Origin: Candidatus Martarchaeota archaeon
GTDB taxonomy: Archaea; Micrarchaeota; Micrarchaeia; Micrarchaeales; Micrarchaeaceae
DNA length: 6,372 nt
Assembly (NCBI GenBank): GCA_023474155.1
Contig: JAMCYJ010000043.1
Coordinates: 1-6,372 of the forward strand
Reading direction: 5' to 3'
The position numbers were made by a program, and so were the translations under genes. Shown here one piece after another: positions 4,433-6,372 of this stretch. The notes under the pieces were generated by a model, which did no database searches, was not told where the DNA came from, and was given only the letters and a program-made list of their open reading frames with translations. Every line of letters starts with the position of its first letter. Position 1 is the stretch's first letter.

Positions 4433-6055
4433 CTACTGCTTTGTCATAGACGCGCTCTGCTCCTTCATGAACTGCTGCAGGTAGTGCTTGCTTCCCGTGC
4501 CTTTTCCTGTAAGACCGCTGCCTTTCCATCCCACAAATGTGTGCAGGCCGACGATTGCGCCTGTTGTTGCGCTTACGCGCCTGTTTATGTAAACAACGCC
4601 TGCTTGGATCCGCAATAAGAATTGCACGATCTCCTTTTTGTTTTTCGAGTAGAGCCCTGCTGTAAGCCCGTATTTCGTATCGTTTGCAAGGTCTATCGCG
4701 GTCTCAAAATCCTTAAATGTTTCAATGCTAAGAACCGGAAGAAAAAGCTCGTTTGTAACAAGATCGTTGCTGTGGGAAACCTCTATGAGCGTCGGCTCGA
4801 CATATTTGCCGTTCAGGCCGGTATTTATCGAATTGCCTCCGTAGAGTATGCGCCCTGTCTGCCTCGCAGCCGCAACAACCTCGTTGAATTTCCTGTATGC
4901 CGCCTCGCTTATCAGCGGGCCTATAAACACGTCCTTTGCAAGTGGATTTCCTATCCTCATCGTCCTTAGCTTGTCAATGAGCCTGCTTACGAACAGTTCT
5001 TTTATCGATTCATGGACATAAAGCCTTGACAGCGCGCTGCACTTCTGGCCCGCAAATCCGAATGCGGCGTTTGCGACTCCGTTGACGGCGCCGTCGATAT
5101 CTGAATGCTTGGATACGATTGCCGGGTTCTTTCCGCCCATCTCGACTATGAATACCTTCTGCATCCCCTGCTCGTATGCCCTTTTTATCATGTTAAGGCC
5201 TACTGCCCTCGATCCTGTAAAGGCTATGCCTGCGACATCAGGGTTCATGGCAAGCTCGTCACCGACCTCTGACCCAGGGCCTGATATAACATTGAAAACC
5301 CCGTCGGGGACTCCGCTTTCCCTGAAAATCTCGTATATCCTCAATGCGGTAAGTATAGTCATGTTGTCCGTCGACGGCTTGAACACGACTGTGTTTCCTG
5401 TTATCAGCGCGCCCACGCTCATCCCTACGGATATAGAAACAGGAAAATTGAACGGCGCGATAACACCGAATACGCCGTACGGCTTCATTGAAATGGTAAC
5501 ATTCTCGGCCTCCTCTGGCGCGCCTTGAAATCCTTTTTCAACTCCAATTCTGGCGCTGCTGGAACTTGTTTTCCTGATAAATCCTTTATTCAGGCGCAAC
5601 TCATTGGCGTAGTATCTTATGAAATCTATTGCTTCGTCGATCTCGCCTATGGATTCGTACCTGCTTTTCGCATTCTCATATGACAATATGGCTGCTAGCT
5701 CAAACTTTTTTTCATGGAAAATATCCGCAGCCTTCTCAAAAATTTCTGCCTTTTTTTTGTAATCAACAAGGGACCACAACTTAAATGCGTTTTTTGCTGC
5801 TGCAATTGCGTCCTTCGCATTCTGCCTTGTCGCCTTCTGGAAACTGCCTATGACTATGTTTCTGTCGATCGGCGAGGTTTCAAGAAGCTCCTGGTCGCAG
5901 AATACCTGCTTTCCGTTTATATACATAGGGTATTTTGAATTAAATTTGTCCTGTACGCTTTTTACAGCAGAATCGAATAACGAGTCAAATTCCGCCTCCT
6001 TTCCAGCATCCAAAAACTTCTTGAAAGTATACTCGTTTATAAAAATATTCTTCAT
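4433..6055 (-). CDS. pruA: 1-pyrroline-5-carboxylate dehydrogenase (glutamate semialdehyde dehydrogenase)
   Basis: An NAD(P)-dependent aldehyde dehydrogenase that oxidises glutamate semialdehyde/P5C to glutamate, the last step of proline (and arginine/ornithine) catabolism in the cytoplasm. The 540-residue length fits the P5C dehydrogenase group. The N-terminal FINEYT...FLDAGKEAEFD...YPMYINGK is typical of that group. Visible residues are Asn203 in PFNFP, Lys226 in FKPS, FTGS (279-282), general base Glu305 in VEMGGKNPA, and nucleophile Cys339 in GFAGQKCSALSR. Glu436 lies in NELFLPVL, where the family usually has EEIFGPV. The C-terminal TGAIVGLHTF retains the Gly-Ala and Phe that recognise P5C. 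The frame extends to a TTG at 6079, but ATG 6055 has GGGGAT just upstream and fits the family N-terminus. It is co-transcribed with the DUF192 gene. No proline dehydrogenase gene is in view. Another semialdehyde as substrate is less likely but possible. Confidence 0.92.
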   Translation of the reverse strand: MKNIFINEYTFKKFLDAGKEAEFDSLFDSAVKSVQDKFNSKYPMYINGKQVFCDQELLETSPIDRNIVIGSFQKATRQNAKDAIAAAKNAFKLWSLVDYKKKAEIFEKAADIFHEKKFELAAILSYENAKSRYESIGEIDEAIDFIRYYANELRLNKGFIRKTSSSSARIGVEKGFQGAPEEAENVTISMKPYGVFGVIAPFNFPVSISVGMSVGALITGNTVVFKPSTDNMTILTALRIYEIFRESGVPDGVFNVISGPGSEVGDELAMNPDVAGIAFTGSRAVGLNMIKRAYEQGMQKVFIVEMGGKNPAIVSKHSDIDGAVNGVANAAFGFAGQKCSALSRLYVHESIKELFVSRLIDKLRTMRIGNPLAKDVFIGPLISEAAYRKFNEVVAAARQTGRILYGGNSINTGLNGKYVEPTLIEVSHSNDLVTNELFLPVLSIETFKDFETAIDLANDTKYGLTAGLYSKNKKEIVQFLLRIQAGVVYINRRVSATTGAIVGLHTFVGWKGSGLTGKGTGSKHYLQQFMKEQSASMTKQ

Positions 6056-6058
6056 ATT

Positions 6059-6064
6059 ATCCCC
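6059..6064 (-). promoter_or_regulatory. Shine-Dalgarno-like site of the P5C dehydrogenase gene
   Basis: The minus strand reads GGGGAT, one mismatch from GGTGAT, ending 3 nt before ATG 6055. The spacing is short. The alternative TTG at 6079 has no purine-rich sequence before it, so the ATG is favoured. Confidence 0.4.
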
Positions 6065-6094
6065 AAAAATATAATTCAATTATGCTTATGAAAA

Positions 6095-6106
6095 TTATTA
6101 TAATGT
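6095..6106 (-). promoter_or_regulatory. Probable P5C dehydrogenase TATA box
   Basis: The minus strand reads CATTATAATAAT, centred about 45 nt upstream of ATG 6055. Initiation about 25 nt later would give a leader near 20 nt that includes GGGGAT. A second AT-rich candidate, GAATTATATTTTT, lies at 6066-6078. Confidence 0.35.
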
Positions 6107-6191
6107 ACCGTATAATAATTCGAATTACAAGATTATAATTGCAACGCCTATGAAAATCAACCCTTAGGCAGAAATGAGGATTTACACGCGA

Positions 6192-6236
6192 TAAAAAAGG
6201 CCGATGCGCCTTTCAGGCTGGCTTTATTCTGGCCTT
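6192..6236 (-). terminator. Hairpin plus U run, intrinsic-terminator-like
   Basis: In minus-strand order AAGGCC (6236-6231) pairs with GGCCTT (6202-6197), enclosing an inner GCC/GGC pair around TGAAA. The downstream arm runs directly into TTTTTT (6193-6198). This resembles a bacterial-type intrinsic terminator, about 90 bases past the stop codon of the upstream partial gene. It could also be a 3' UTR structure, or a leader element if the P5C dehydrogenase transcript starts further upstream than proposed. Confidence 0.45.
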
Positions 6237-6275
6237 AAATAAAAACAAATATAAAAACAAATAAAAAAATAAAAG
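6237..6275 (-). terminator. U-rich tract after the upstream partial gene
   Basis: Minus-strand RNA would read repeated U runs (TTTTATTTTTTTATTTG and similar), 49-87 bases past the stop codon at 6324. U-rich tracts like this act as archaeal terminators. It lies between the two hairpins described here. Confidence 0.5.
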
Positions 6276-6302
6276 AAATCACTAACTGTCAGCGTTCTTG
6301 AT

Positions 6303-6326
6303 TAAACTTCTTTTTAAAGAAGTTTA
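6303..6326 (-). other. Perfect 11-bp hairpin overlapping a stop codon
   Basis: TAAACTTCTTT (6303-6313) and AAAGAAGTTTA (6316-6326) are perfect inverse complements around two bases, so the real loop is probably 4-6 nt. The upstream arm on the minus strand contains the TAA stop codon of the gene at 6324-6372. The stem is AT-rich, with only two G-C pairs, and is followed about 27 nt later by the U-rich tract. It may protect or define the mRNA 3' end. Confidence 0.55.
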
Positions 6327-6372
6327 TTGGCTGTTTGCGGCTGCCGCGTACAGGTCCTCGATGAACTTGTTT
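6324..6372 (-). CDS. C-terminal 15 codons of an unrecognised protein (cut by window edge)
   Basis: The frame enters from the window edge and ends with NKFIEDLYAAAANSQ and a TAA stop at 6324-6326. Its GC-rich codons (CTG, GAC, GCG, GCC) contrast sharply with the AT-rich bases right after the stop, which supports real coding. A perfect hairpin begins at the stop codon and a U-rich tract follows, as expected for a transcript end. The fragment is too short to assign a family. The Ala-rich end after a short amphipathic stretch looks like a terminal helix. Confidence 0.55.
   Translation of the reverse strand, partial: NKFIEDLYAAAANSQ

Noticed and set aside
4425..4529. N-terminal extension of the DUF192 frame into the dehydrogenase gene
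   Set aside because: This part overlaps the end of the P5C dehydrogenase in another frame and is not DUF192 sequence. The ATG at 4424, just after the dehydrogenase stop, is the sensible start.
1..6372. CRISPR array, insertion sequence, tRNA or rRNA genes
   Set aside because: No regularly spaced repeats of 24-37 bases, no transposase frame with terminal inverted repeats, and no T-arm or rRNA core motif were found on either strand.

Overview
The window reads as archaeal. It carries a 20S proteasome beta subunit with an autoprocessed N-terminal Thr, transcription factor B (TFB), and a stand-alone TRAM-domain protein. TATA boxes lie where archaeal promoters should have them, and U-rich stretches follow the 3' ends of several genes. 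Genes are compact and moderately GC-rich, while the spacers are extremely AT-rich. The gene set, short proteins and Lys-rich tails would suit a DPANN-type archaeon such as Micrarchaeota. That lineage call is inference from style, not from a marker I can prove.

All confident genes are on the minus strand, so the window is read from high to low coordinates. At 6324-6372 is the last 15 codons of an unrecognised gene, followed by two hairpins and a U-rich tract. Next is an operon of a 1-pyrroline-5-carboxylate dehydrogenase (4433-6055) and, 8 nt later, a DUF192 protein (4017-4424). A 268-base AT-rich spacer holds the promoter of a second operon. That operon is TFB (2546-3748) and, 4 nt later, a small membrane protein with a short-loop/tail layout and very dense N-glycosylation sequons (2014-2541). 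An AT-rich spacer then leads to the TRAM protein (1428-1664), a roughly 500-base spacer with U-rich tracts and a possible tiny transcript, and psmB (275-904). The window ends with the start of an unrecognised gene (1-163).

The genes are mostly housekeeping: protein degradation (psmB), transcription initiation (TFB), RNA binding or chaperoning (TRAM) and proline/glutamate-semialdehyde oxidation (P5C dehydrogenase). No CRISPR array, insertion sequence, tRNA or rRNA was found. No complete novel system is evident. The most unusual points are the roughly 100-residue Lys/Pro-rich N-terminal extension of TFB with an AT-hook-like motif, its tight coupling to a sequon-dense membrane protein, and signals for a short transcript inside the psmB-TRAM spacer.

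For three genes (TRAM, TFB, P5C dehydrogenase) the longest reading frame starts too early. A Shine-Dalgarno-like sequence lies inside the extra codons and points to a downstream ATG. The coordinates given here use those corrected starts.
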